Assembly: GCF_014621775.1 (NCBI RefSeq)
Contig: NZ_CP061204.1
Coordinates: forward strand, 2,376,501 to 2,440,500
Source of the DNA: Stenotrophomonas sp. 169
GTDB lineage: Bacteria; Pseudomonadota; Gammaproteobacteria; Xanthomonadales; Xanthomonadaceae
DNA: 64,000 bases
Direction of reading: 5' to 3'
Part shown: positions 11,959-19,516 of the stretch, piece by piece
Numbering within the stretch: position 1 is the first letter of the stretch
Layout: each line of letters opens with the position of its first letter
Made by a program: the position numbers and the translations under genes
The notes under the pieces: generated by a model
Seen by the model: the letters and a program-made list of their open reading frames with translations, nothing else
Databases searched by the model: none
Told to the model about the DNA's origin: nothing

Positions 11959-13088
11959 CAGGCGCGGGCTCCCGCCATCAGGGTCACGAAACGATCGAAC
12001 AGCGGGCCGACATCGGTCGGGCCGGGCGACGCTTCGGGATGGCCCTGGAACGAGAACGCCGGCACGTCGGTGCGCGCGATGCCTTGGTTGGTACCGTCGA
12101 ACAGCGACCGGTGGGTGACCCGCAACGTGGCCGGCAGGGTCGCCTCATCCACCGCGAAACCGTGGTTCTGCGAGGTGATCATCACCCGGCCCGTGTCCAG
12201 ATCCTGCACCGGGTGGTTGGCACCGTGGTGGCCAAGGCCCATCTTCATCGTGCTGGCACCAGAGGCCAGCGCGAGCAGCTGGTGGCCCAGGCAGATGCCG
12301 AAGGTCGGCACCTTGGCGTCCAGTACGGTCTTGATCGCCGCAATCGCGTAGTCGCACGGTTCCGGATCACCCGGGCCGTTGGACAGGAACACGCCGTCGG
12401 GCTTCATCGCCAGCACATCGGCCGCCGGCGTCTGTGCAGGCACCACGGTGACCTCGCAGCCGCGCTCGGCCAGCATGCGCAGGATATTGGTCTTCACGCC
12501 GTAGTCGTAGGCCACGACCTTGTACTGCGACGGCACGCTGACGAACGTGTTGGCGTCCAGGTCCAGCTGGCCTTCGGTCCACGTATAGGTCGTTTCGGTC
12601 GACACGACCTTGGCCAGGTCCATGCCCTTCAAACCGGGGAAGCTGCGCGCCGCCTCCAGTGCCTTTTCCACGCTGAGGCCTTCACCAGCCATCAGCGCGC
12701 CGTTCTGCGCACCCTTCTCGCGCAGGATGCGGGTCAGCTTGCGGGTGTCGATGCCGGAGATGGCCACCACGCCGCGCTGCAGCAGCCAGTCCTGCAGCGA
12801 AACCTGGCTGCGCCAGCTGCTGGGCCGGCGCGGCACATCGCGCACGATCAGGCCGGCGGACCACACCTTGGACGCTTCATTGTCCTGATCGGTCATGCCG
12901 GTGTTGCCGATGTGCGGGTAGGTCAGCGTGACCATCTGCCGGGCGTAGGACGGGTCGGTCAGGACTTCCTGATAACCGGTCATGGCGGTGTTGAACACCA
13001 CTTCGCCAACGGACAGGCCGGGCGCGCCTACGGATTCGCCCTCGAATACGGTGCCGTCTTCGAGGACGAGGATTGCGGCTTGGGTCAC
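11958..13088 (-). CDS. carA: Carbamoyl-phosphate synthase, small (glutaminase) subunit
   Basis: A 376-residue class I glutamine amidotransferase that hydrolyses glutamine and channels ammonia to CarB. The start codon is GTG (13088). The N-terminal CarA domain runs to about residue 185 ([27 protein letters not shown]). The glutaminase domain carries the catalytic Cys in [16 protein letters not shown], with the His/Glu pair in [13 protein letters not shown]. Its stop is shared with the start of the small exported protein. It lies 280 bp downstream of dapB, with a GTAG element and a candidate promoter between. Confidence 0.97.
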   Translation of the reverse strand: MTQAAILVLEDGTVFEGESVGAPGLSVGEVVFNTAMTGYQEVLTDPSYARQMVTLTYPHIGNTGMTDQDNEASKVWSAGLIVRDVPRRPSSWRSQVSLQDWLLQRGVVAISGIDTRKLTRILREKGAQNGALMAGEGLSVEKALEAARSFPGLKGMDLAKVVSTETTYTWTEGQLDLDANTFVSVPSQYKVVAYDYGVKTNILRMLAERGCEVTVVPAQTPAADVLAMKPDGVFLSNGPGDPEPCDYAIAAIKTVLDAKVPTFGICLGHQLLALASGASTMKMGLGHHGANHPVQDLDTGRVMITSQNHGFAVDEATLPATLRVTHRSLFDGTNQGIARTDVPAFSFQGHPEASPGPTDVGPLFDRFVTLMAGARA

Positions 13089-13216
13089 GGAAATCTCACT
13101 TTGGCTACCGATGGGGTACCGAAGGTCACGCCTGCGCTCACGGTAAAAACCGGTTGCAAAAAAGCGCGGACGTACGGTTCTGGACCGGTCCGGCTATCGT
13201 GTTTCGGCGAGTGCGA

Positions 13217-13222
13217 ATTGTA
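13217..13222 (-). promoter_or_regulatory. Candidate -10 element (TACAAT) for carA
   Basis: On the minus strand TACAAT lies about 130 bases before the carA GTG. No good TTGACA-like hexamer lies 16-18 bases upstream, where the sequence is very GC-rich, so this is a weak prediction. The roughly 120-base leader it implies holds no recognisable riboswitch or attenuator. Confidence 0.35.
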
Positions 13223-13305
13223 GACGCATGTGGGCGCGCGCGCCAGCGCTGCGTTGCGGAAAGGCGGGCCGGTCGCGCGGGCCCACCGGCATCGCAGGCC
13301 CACCG

Positions 13306-13328
13306 GTAGCGCCGAGCCATGCTCGGCG
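13306..13328 (+). repeat. GTAG-type REP (SMAG element)
   Basis: GTAGCGCCGAGC, CAT, GCTCGGCG: the commonest SMAG form in this window, in the dapB-carA gap and followed by GAGCGCAGCGG, a flank also seen after the copies at 33286 and 63501. Confidence 0.8.
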
Positions 13329-13368
13329 AGCGCAGCGGGCCGTCCGGCCCGGATCCCCGCCCTCCCGT

Positions 13369-14091
13369 TCAGCCGTTCAGCAGATCCCGCACGCGATAGC
13401 TGCCCGGGGCCTTGCCGGCCAACTGCCCGGCGGCGAACAACGCGCCCCGGGCGAAGATGTCCCGGTTGCTCGCGCGATGCACCAGTTCGATGCGCTCGCC
13501 CAGGCCGGTGAACTGCACCAGGTGCTCGCCGATGATGTCGCCGGCACGCAGGCTGGCGTAATGGGGGTGTGCCCCACCCCGCTCCGCTGCGGCGCCCAGT
13601 GTCAGCGCGGTCCCCGAGGGGGCATCCAGCTTGCGGATATGGTGGGATTCGACGATATCGCAGTCCCAGCCAGCCACCGCCTGCGCCGCGCGCTCGACCA
13701 GCTCATCCAGCACCGCCACGCCGAGGCTGAAATTGGAGGCCCACACCAGCGGGATGGCCTGCCCAGCCTTCGCCAACGTGTCCTGTTGGACGTCGCTGAT
13801 CCCGGTCGTGCCCGACACCAATCCAGCACCGCGCTGTACGCACAGTGCCAGGATCGCATCGAACCCGGCCGGCAGGCTGAAATCGATGGCCACGTCGAAC
13901 GGCGGTGCACCCGCCAGTTCGCTGGCGGCGAAGTGCGGGACGCCCTCGATGACACGCTGGGCCGGCGAGCGCCCGGTGAAGGCAGCCACCACCTGCACGT
14001 GCTGGGAGTTCTCGGCGGCGAGACGCAACAGGGCCTGGCCCATGCGGCCAGAGGCGCCGTGGATAAGCAAACGTAGCGGAGTCGGATTCAT
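13369..14091 (-). CDS. dapB: 4-hydroxy-tetrahydrodipicolinate reductase
   Basis: A 240-residue NAD(P)H-dependent enzyme of the diaminopimelate/lysine pathway. The N-terminal Rossmann motif is LLIHGASGRMGQALLRLA, SGTTGISDVQQ lies in the middle, and the catalytic and substrate-binding signature is ESHHIRKLDAPSGTALTLG, with the catalytic His and Lys present. It is about 30 residues shorter than E. coli DapB because surface loops are trimmed, as is usual in this family branch. It is the first gene of the minus-strand dapB-carA-carB-greA-rpfE run. It diverges from the SDR gene at 14217; a TAGCCT hexamer six bases before the ATG is at best a weak -10. Confidence 0.96.
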   Translation of the reverse strand: MNPTPLRLLIHGASGRMGQALLRLAAENSQHVQVVAAFTGRSPAQRVIEGVPHFAASELAGAPPFDVAIDFSLPAGFDAILALCVQRGAGLVSGTTGISDVQQDTLAKAGQAIPLVWASNFSLGVAVLDELVERAAQAVAGWDCDIVESHHIRKLDAPSGTALTLGAAAERGGAHPHYASLRAGDIIGEHLVQFTGLGERIELVHRASNRDIFARGALFAAGQLAGKAPGSYRVRDLLNG

Positions 14092-14216
14092 GCACAGAGG
14101 CTAGCGGTTGGCCACCTGTTTGCACAGGGGGCTGGAGACCCGATCCGGTCACTGCACGCGCCCTCACGCAGCAGCTTGCTAGTCTGCGCGCCCGCCTCAC
14201 GATCCTGCGCCCTACC

Positions 14217-14978
14217 ATGAAGATTGAAGAACAGCTGGTGCTGGTCACCGGCGCAGCACGCGGCCTGGGCCAGCACATCGCCCGCGCGTTCGCCGTGCAG
14301 GGTGCGCAGGTGATCATCAACTACCACCGCAGCAGCGACGCCGCCCGCGCGCTGGCGCAGGAGCTTGGTGACCAGGGACTGGCCGTACAGGCCGATGTCA
14401 CCGACCGCCACCAGGTGGACACCCTGATGACGCTGGCACAGGCACATTTCGGCCGCCCGGTGACCACTGTCGTCAACAATGCGCTGGCGAACTTTTCTTT
14501 CAACGGCGAAGCACGCGAGAAGGCCGACACCATCAGCTGGAGCAGCTTCCAGACGCAGTTCGACGGCAGCGTCCGCGGCGCGCTGAACACGGTGCAGGCC
14601 GCCATTCCGGGCATGCGCAGCCAGCAGTTCGGACGCATCATCAACATCGGGACCAACCTCTTCCAGCTTCCGGTCGTGCCTTATCACGATTACACCGCCG
14701 CCAAAGCGGCATTGCTGGCACTCACGCGCACCCTGGCAGGTGACCTGGGGCCCGACGGCATAACGGTGAACATGCTATCCGGCGGACTGCTGCGCATGAC
14801 CGATGCCAGCGCGGCCACGCCGGAGGCCGTGTTCGATTACATCGCCAGTGCCACCCCGCTGCGCCGCGTCACCACCCCGGCAGAGTTCGCCGATGCGGTG
14901 CTGTTCTTCGCGTCACCGTGGTCGCGCGCCGTTACCGGCCAGAACCTGGTGGTGGATGGCGGGTTGGTGCGGAACTGA
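14217..14978 (+). CDS. SDR family oxidoreductase (FabG-like)
   Basis: A 253-residue classical short-chain dehydrogenase/reductase. The N-terminal cofactor motif is VLVTGAARGLGQHIA, with NNALA in the place of NNAG. The catalytic pair is present as YTAAK. The position 13 residues before the Tyr, normally Ser, is Thr (NIGTN). The C-terminal PWSRAVTGQNLVVDGG is typical of 3-oxoacyl-ACP-reductase-like enzymes. The substrate cannot be told from sequence. It is a single gene divergent from dapB and is followed by a cluster of GTAG repeats that separates it from the convergent feo operon. Confidence 0.85.
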   Translation: MKIEEQLVLVTGAARGLGQHIARAFAVQGAQVIINYHRSSDAARALAQELGDQGLAVQADVTDRHQVDTLMTLAQAHFGRPVTTVVNNALANFSFNGEAREKADTISWSSFQTQFDGSVRGALNTVQAAIPGMRSQQFGRIINIGTNLFQLPVVPYHDYTAAKAALLALTRTLAGDLGPDGITVNMLSGGLLRMTDASAATPEAVFDYIASATPLRRVTTPAEFADAVLFFASPWSRAVTGQNLVVDGGLVRN

Positions 14979-14995
14979 CTGCGGGCAAGTGAGGG

Positions 14996-15081
14996 GTAGA
15001 GGCGACTTCAGTCGGCCGCATCCAGCCGACTGAAGTCGGCTCTACCTGCTGCAAGGAGCAGCCGACTGAAGTCGGCTCTAC
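14996..15081. repeat. Cluster of three GTAG-type REPs
   Basis: One GTAG-first copy starts at 14996 (GTAGAGGCGACTTCAGTCGG). Two copies in the opposite sense end with CTAC at 15045 and 15081 (each GCCGACTGAAGTCGGCTCTAC with at most one base of flank). They fill the gap between the convergent SDR gene and the feo operon. Confidence 0.75.
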
Positions 15082-15112
15082 CGGTCCGAGGGAGGAGCCG
15101 CCACGTCACTGG

Positions 15113-15367
15113 TCAGTGCGCCTTCGGCGGGGTGGGCCCGCAGCTGTCACAACCGCCGCAGGCGCCAGCGCTGCCAGTGGCCGGCGGGGCGATGCGCCGC
15201 CCCAGCGACTGACGCCAGCCCTCCGTTCCGGGCCGCAACAGGCGCACGGCAATCGCGCCGCGTGCCTTGCGCACGACGCCCGGGAACTGCTTCTTCAGCA
15301 CCACCCACGCGCTGACCAGCACGGCCACGGCGATGATCAGGTACTGCAGCAGCAGGCCGGCCTCCAT
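15113..15367 (-). CDS. Small FeoB-associated Cys-rich membrane protein
   Basis: An 84-residue protein whose ATG shares one base with the feoB stop (TGATG), so I read it as the third gene of the feo operon. It has one N-terminal membrane helix (LLLQYLIIAVAVLVSAWVVL), a basic middle and a C-terminal Cys cluster, GACGGCDSCGPTPP. That layout matches the FeoB-associated Cys-rich membrane proteins and the DUF6587 proteins of xanthomonads. The cysteines may handle ferrous iron or sense it, but this has not been shown. It is not the winged-helix FeoC of enterobacteria. Confidence 0.75.
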   Translation of the reverse strand: MEAGLLLQYLIIAVAVLVSAWVVLKKQFPGVVRKARGAIAVRLLRPGTEGWRQSLGRRIAPPATGSAGACGGCDSCGPTPPKAH

Positions 15368-17229
15368 CAGCCGCCCCCCAGCGCCACGGTCACCTGGTAG
15401 GTGATGAGCGCCGCGATGTACGCGGCCGCGAACAGATACACCGTCGCGAAGCTCACCTGCTTCCACGAGTTGGTCTCGCGCTTGATGGTGGCCAGCGTGG
15501 AAATGCACATCGGCGCGTAGATGAACCACACCAGCAACGACAGACCGGTCGCCAACGACCAGCCATCGCTGACGATCGGCGTCAGTGCCGAGATGGCGGC
15601 ATCGTCATCCGCCGCGGACAGCGCATAGATGGTCGCCAGCGAAGACACCGCCACTTCGCGCGCGCCCATGCCCGGGATCAACGCGATACAGATCTGCCAG
15701 TTGAAACCCAGCGGGGCGAAGATCGCCGTCATCGCGTGGCCCAGCTGGCCGGCGTAGCTGTAATCGATGGCCGGCATGGTCGCGTTCGCCGGCGCACCTG
15801 GGAACGACAACAGGAACCACAGCAGGATGGTCAGCGACAGGATGATGCCGCCCACGCGCTTCAGGAAGATCATGCCGCGCTCGTACAGGCCCACCGCCAG
15901 GTCACGCGGATGCGGGATCCGGTAGGACGGCAGCTCCAGCATCAGCGGATGCTCGCTCTTGTCGCGGCGCCACTTCTTCATCACCCACGACATCAGCAGC
16001 GCGCTGAGGATGCCGGCAATGTACAGGCCGAACAGGACCAGGCCCTGCTGGTTGAAGATGCCGACTTTTTCATCCGGGATGAACGCGCCGATCAGCAAGG
16101 CATACACCGGCAGGCGCGCTGAACAGGTCATCAGCGGCGCGACCAGAATGGTCGCCAGGCGGTCGCGCGGGTCCTGGATGCTGCGCGTGGCCATGATCCC
16201 GGGCACCGCGCAGGCAAAGCTCGACAGCAGCGGAATGAACGACCGTCCGGACAGGCCGGCCGATGCCATCATGCGATCCAGCAGGAACGCCGCGCGCGGC
16301 AGGTAGCCGGATTCTTCCAGCGCCAGGATGAAGGCGAACAGGATCAGGATCTGCGGCAGGAACACCACCACACCGCCCAGGCCGGCAATGATGCCGTCGG
16401 TGATCAGGCTGGCCAGCGGGCCTTCCGGCAGCACCGCACCGGCCTGCTCCCCCAGCCAACCGAACAACGCTTCGATGCCGTCCATCATCGGCGTGGCCCA
16501 GGCAAACACCGCCTGGAAAATCAGGAACATCACCACGACCAGGGTCACCAGGCCGAACACCGGATGCAGCAGCCAGCGGTCCAGCGTGTCGTCGATCTTC
16601 GCGGTGCGGGTGGGCATGCTGACCGAGGCGTCGAGGATGGCGCGCACCTGCGCGTGGTAATCCGCGCCCTGCCCATCCACGGCAACGACCGGTGCCCCGA
16701 GGTGCGGCACCATCGCGTCCAGCCGCTCCACCAGGGCCTGCGCACCGTGCTTGCGCACGGCGACCGTTTCCACCACGGGTACGCCCAGCGCGCGCTCCAG
16801 CGCCGCCACGTCGATCTGGATGCCACGACGCTGCGCGGCATCCACCATGTTCAGCGCGACCACCATCGGCTTGCCCAGCTCGCGCAGTTCCAGCGCGAAG
16901 CGCAGGTGCAGCCGCAGGTTGGTGGCATCGATCACGCACAGCAGCACGTCCGGCGCGGCCTCACCGGGGTAGAAACCGCGGCACAGGTCGCGGGTGATCG
17001 CCTCGTCCAGGCTGGCCGGCTGCAGGCTGTAGGCACCCGGCAGATCGAGGATGGCGAACTCGCGACCGGACGGCGCACGCATGCGGCCTTCTTTCCGTTC
17101 CACGGTCACGCCGGTGTAGTTGGCCACCTTCTGCCGACTGCCGGTCAGCTGGTTGAACAGTGCCGTCTTGCCGCTGTTCGGGTTACCGACCAGAGCAACG
17201 CGCAGCGGCAGGTCCGCAGCAGGGCTCAT
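15367..17229 (-). CDS. feoB: Ferrous iron transporter FeoB
   Basis: A 620-residue inner-membrane Fe(II) transporter. The N-terminal G domain has G1 LVGNPNSGKTALFNQ, the G2 threonine in NYTGVTVE, G3 LDLPG and G4 ALNMVD. A helical linker precedes the membrane part, which contains the two Gate-type repeats (FIPLLSSFACAVPGIMATRS and IALIPGMGAREVAVSSLAT) and a set of hydrophobic helices to the C-terminus. Length is at the short end for FeoB, as in other xanthomonads. It overlaps feoA by ATGA and the small Cys-rich gene by TGATG, so the three are one translationally coupled unit. Confidence 0.97.
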   Translation of the reverse strand: MSPAADLPLRVALVGNPNSGKTALFNQLTGSRQKVANYTGVTVERKEGRMRAPSGREFAILDLPGAYSLQPASLDEAITRDLCRGFYPGEAAPDVLLCVIDATNLRLHLRFALELRELGKPMVVALNMVDAAQRRGIQIDVAALERALGVPVVETVAVRKHGAQALVERLDAMVPHLGAPVVAVDGQGADYHAQVRAILDASVSMPTRTAKIDDTLDRWLLHPVFGLVTLVVVMFLIFQAVFAWATPMMDGIEALFGWLGEQAGAVLPEGPLASLITDGIIAGLGGVVVFLPQILILFAFILALEESGYLPRAAFLLDRMMASAGLSGRSFIPLLSSFACAVPGIMATRSIQDPRDRLATILVAPLMTCSARLPVYALLIGAFIPDEKVGIFNQQGLVLFGLYIAGILSALLMSWVMKKWRRDKSEHPLMLELPSYRIPHPRDLAVGLYERGMIFLKRVGGIILSLTILLWFLLSFPGAPANATMPAIDYSYAGQLGHAMTAIFAPLGFNWQICIALIPGMGAREVAVSSLATIYALSAADDDAAISALTPIVSDGWSLATGLSLLVWFIYAPMCISTLATIKRETNSWKQVSFATVYLFAAAYIAALITYQVTVALGGG

Positions 17230-17477
17230 GCCAACGCTCCCGGCTGGGCGCTCAGCTGCACGCGTGCTGCCTCGCTGCGGCGCAGGGCGAAACGGGTAAA
17301 CCCGACCTGCACCAGCAACGGCTCACCGCCGATGGGGCCGCGCGCGACCAGGCGCACGGACTCGCCCTTGACGAAGCCCAGCTCCCTCAGACGACGGGCG
17401 ATGGTGTCATTGGCATGCGTGTCATGGACAGTTTCGACCACGGCATTGGTTTGCAAGGGCAGATCGGACAGCGTCAC
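17226..17477 (-). CDS. feoA: Ferrous iron transport protein FeoA
   Basis: An 83-residue cytosolic SH3-like protein that supports FeoB. Typical features are LRELGFVKGESVRLVARGPIGGEPLLVQVGFTRFAL in outline, here seen as RRLRELGFVKGESVRL and the basic ALRRSEAARV end. It is the first gene of the feo operon, with its TGA overlapping the feoB ATG. A Fur box and a TAGAAT -10 hexamer lie 17-40 bases upstream. Confidence 0.93.
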   Translation of the reverse strand: MTLSDLPLQTNAVVETVHDTHANDTIARRLRELGFVKGESVRLVARGPIGGEPLLVQVGFTRFALRRSEAARVQLSAQPGALA

Positions 17478-17493
17478 TCGCGCACGTCTCAGT

Positions 17494-17512
17494 GATAAGA
17501 ATGGTTCTCAAT
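17494..17512 (-). promoter_or_regulatory. Fur box over the feoA promoter
   Basis: Read on the minus strand, the core at 17496-17510 is TGAGAACCATTCTTA, matching 13 of 15 positions of the palindrome TGAGAATCATTCTCA used by Fur. It begins inside a candidate -10 (TAGAAT, 17511-17516) and extends downstream of it, ending 16 bases before the feoA ATG. Fe-loaded Fur bound here would block transcription when iron is plentiful. The site lies 80 bases from the divergent enoyl-CoA hydratase start and might touch that promoter as well. Confidence 0.8.
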
Positions 17513-17591
17513 TCTACCATCGCCGCGCCGCGTCATGGCCCATGACCTTCGGCCCGCTATGATCCATACAGGTATGTACCCACGGCTGAAA

Positions 17592-18380
17592 ATGACCGAT
17601 TCCCTGCTGATCGAGCGCTCCGGCGCCACCCTTACCCTGCGCCTGAACCGGCCGGAGCTGCACAACGCCTTCGATGCCGGCCTGATTGCCGACCTGACCG
17701 CCGCCCTGCGTCAGGCCGGCAATGACCCCGACGTGCGCGTTGTCGTGCTGGCCGGCGAAGGCCGCTCTTTCTCCGCCGGTGCCGACCTGCACTGGATGCG
17801 CGGGATGGCTGCGGCCAGCGAGGCGGACAACCGCGTCGATGCACTGGCACTGGCGGCCCTGATGCGCACCCTGGATGAACTGCCCAAGCCGACCATCGCC
17901 CGCGTGCAGGGCGCCGCCTTCGGGGGCGGGGTCGGTCTGGTGGCCTGCTGCGACATCGCCATCGGCGTCGACACGGCACGCTTCGGCCTGACCGAGAGCC
18001 GGTTGGGCCTGCTGCCGGCGGTCATATCACCGTATGTCGTGGCCGCCATCGGCCCGCGCCAGTCGCGTCGATGGTTCGCCACCGCCGAGCAGTTCGATGC
18101 CGCCGCGGCCCTGCAGATGGGCTTGCTGCACCAGGTGGTCACCGCCGGGCAGCTGGATGCGGCTGTGGCCGGACAGGTCAGCCTGCTGCAGAAAGCCGGA
18201 CCCATCGCCGCAGCCAGCGCCAAGCGCTTGGTAAGCCAGGTGCTGGCCAGCCATGACCGCGACGCACTGGATGCGGCCAACGCGGACCTGATCGCACGCC
18301 TGCGGGTGTCGGCCGAGGGCCAGGAAGGCCTGGGGGCTTTTCTGGAAAAACGGTCGCCGAGCTGGGCCGCAGACGCCTGA
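17592..18380 (+). CDS. Enoyl-CoA hydratase/isomerase, probable methylglutaconyl-CoA hydratase (LiuC-like)
   Basis: A 262-residue crotonase-fold enzyme. I choose MTDSLLIERSG (17592); an in-frame ATG at 17574 and another at 17535 give implausible N-termini. Oxyanion-hole stretches are FSAGADLHWMRGM and GAAFGGGVGLVACCDIAIG, with Glu in LTESRLGLLPAV. The SAGADLxWM pattern and the HMG-CoA lyase gene next door point to hydration of 3-methylglutaconyl-CoA in leucine breakdown. A TATGAT hexamer at 17559-17564 is a reasonable -10. Other acyclic-terpenoid or enoyl-CoA substrates are possible. Confidence 0.8.
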   Translation: MTDSLLIERSGATLTLRLNRPELHNAFDAGLIADLTAALRQAGNDPDVRVVVLAGEGRSFSAGADLHWMRGMAAASEADNRVDALALAALMRTLDELPKPTIARVQGAAFGGGVGLVACCDIAIGVDTARFGLTESRLGLLPAVISPYVVAAIGPRQSRRWFATAEQFDAAAALQMGLLHQVVTAGQLDAAVAGQVSLLQKAGPIAAASAKRLVSQVLASHDRDALDAANADLIARLRVSAEGQEGLGAFLEKRSPSWAADA

Positions 18381-18622
18381 TCCGCGCATTCTTCACGCAT
18401 TGCCGCCCGGTACGCGCGGATCCTACGCTGCAACGCGGCGGGCCGGGCCTGAAACCAAACGATTCATTCCCCACGCTGGCCGTTTGTCACCGTGGCCCGC
18501 GTGTATTTCCCTCGTGGCTGCCGCGCTGCGCGCCACCTCGCTGACAGGACGTTCCGTGATCGCTGATTTCCGCCCCTCATTCCGCTGTTCCCTCTCCTTC
18601 CCGAACCGCGGGAGGCTGTGCG

Positions 18623-19516
18623 ATGTCTGATGCCGTCCGCATCGTCGAGGTCGGTCCACGCGATGGACTGCAGAATGAAAAACAGCCGGTCAGCACCGCC
18701 GACAAGATCACCCTGATCGACCGCCTGTCCGCTACGGGGCTGCGCAGCATCGAGGCCACCAGCTTCGTCAGCCCGCGCTGGGTACCGCAGCTGGCCGACG
18801 CCGCCGAGGTCTACGCCGGCATCACCCGCCATGCGGGCGTGGCCTATCCGGTACTGGTGCCCAACGAGCAGGGCTACGACCGTGCATTGGCTGCCGGCGT
18901 ACAGGAAGTGGCCGTGTTCACCGCCGCCTCGGAAACCTTCAACCGCACCAACACCAACGCCGGCATCGACGAGTCGCTGGCACGATTCCAGCCCATCCTG
19001 CAGCGTGCTGCACACGATGGCGTGCGCGTGCGCGGCTACGTCTCCACCGTGCTCGGCTGCCCCTATCAGGGGGAGGTGCCGGTCAGCGAAGTGGTCCGCG
19101 TGGCAAAGGCGCTGCACGCGATGGGCTGTTATGAGATCTCGCTGGGTGACACGATCGGGGTCGGCACGCCGCTGAAGGCGCGCGCGATGCTGCTGGCCGT
19201 GGCGGCCGAGGTGCCGATGCAGGCGTTGGCCGTGCATTTCCACGACACCTACGGCCAGGCCATCGCCAACATCGCCAGCTGCGTGGAAGCGGGCGTGCGG
19301 GTGGTGGACAGTGCGGTTTCCGGTGCCGGCGGCTGCCCCTACGCGAAGGGCGCAAGCGGCAACGTCGCCAGCGAAGACGTGGTGTACCTGATGCGCGGCC
19401 TGGGCCTGGAGACCGGCGTGGACCTGGACGAACTGGCCGCGATCGGCCGCTGGCTGGCGGAGCGGCTTGGCCGAACGACCGGCAGCCGCACCGGCAAAGC
19501 CCTGGCGCCTGCATGA
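18623..19516 (+). CDS. mvaB: Hydroxymethylglutaryl-CoA lyase
   Basis: A 297-residue enzyme that splits HMG-CoA into acetoacetate and acetyl-CoA, the last step of leucine catabolism (also called liuE). Signatures: VEVGPRDGLQNEKQ (start of the TIM barrel, metal ligand Asp), VHFHDTYGQA (metal-binding His pair), and the active-site loop GAGGCPYAKGASGNVASED with the catalytic Cys. GGGAGG seven bases before the ATG fixes the start. A 242-bp gap separates it from the hydratase gene and holds no gene I can support. The stop overlaps the next gene as ATGA. Confidence 0.95.
   Translation: MSDAVRIVEVGPRDGLQNEKQPVSTADKITLIDRLSATGLRSIEATSFVSPRWVPQLADAAEVYAGITRHAGVAYPVLVPNEQGYDRALAAGVQEVAVFTAASETFNRTNTNAGIDESLARFQPILQRAAHDGVRVRGYVSTVLGCPYQGEVPVSEVVRVAKALHAMGCYEISLGDTIGVGTPLKARAMLLAVAAEVPMQALAVHFHDTYGQAIANIASCVEAGVRVVDSAVSGAGGCPYAKGASGNVASEDVVYLMRGLGLETGVDLDELAAIGRWLAERLGRTTGSRTGKALAPA

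Noticed and set aside
13089..13368. Riboswitch or peptide attenuator upstream of carA
   Set aside because: No U-run terminator, leader peptide or known aptamer pattern; only a GTAG element and a weak promoter.
18381..18622. Possible missing gene between the enoyl-CoA hydratase and HMG-CoA lyase
   Set aside because: Short open frames here have no ribosome site or family resemblance; I see only the lyase ribosome site at the end.
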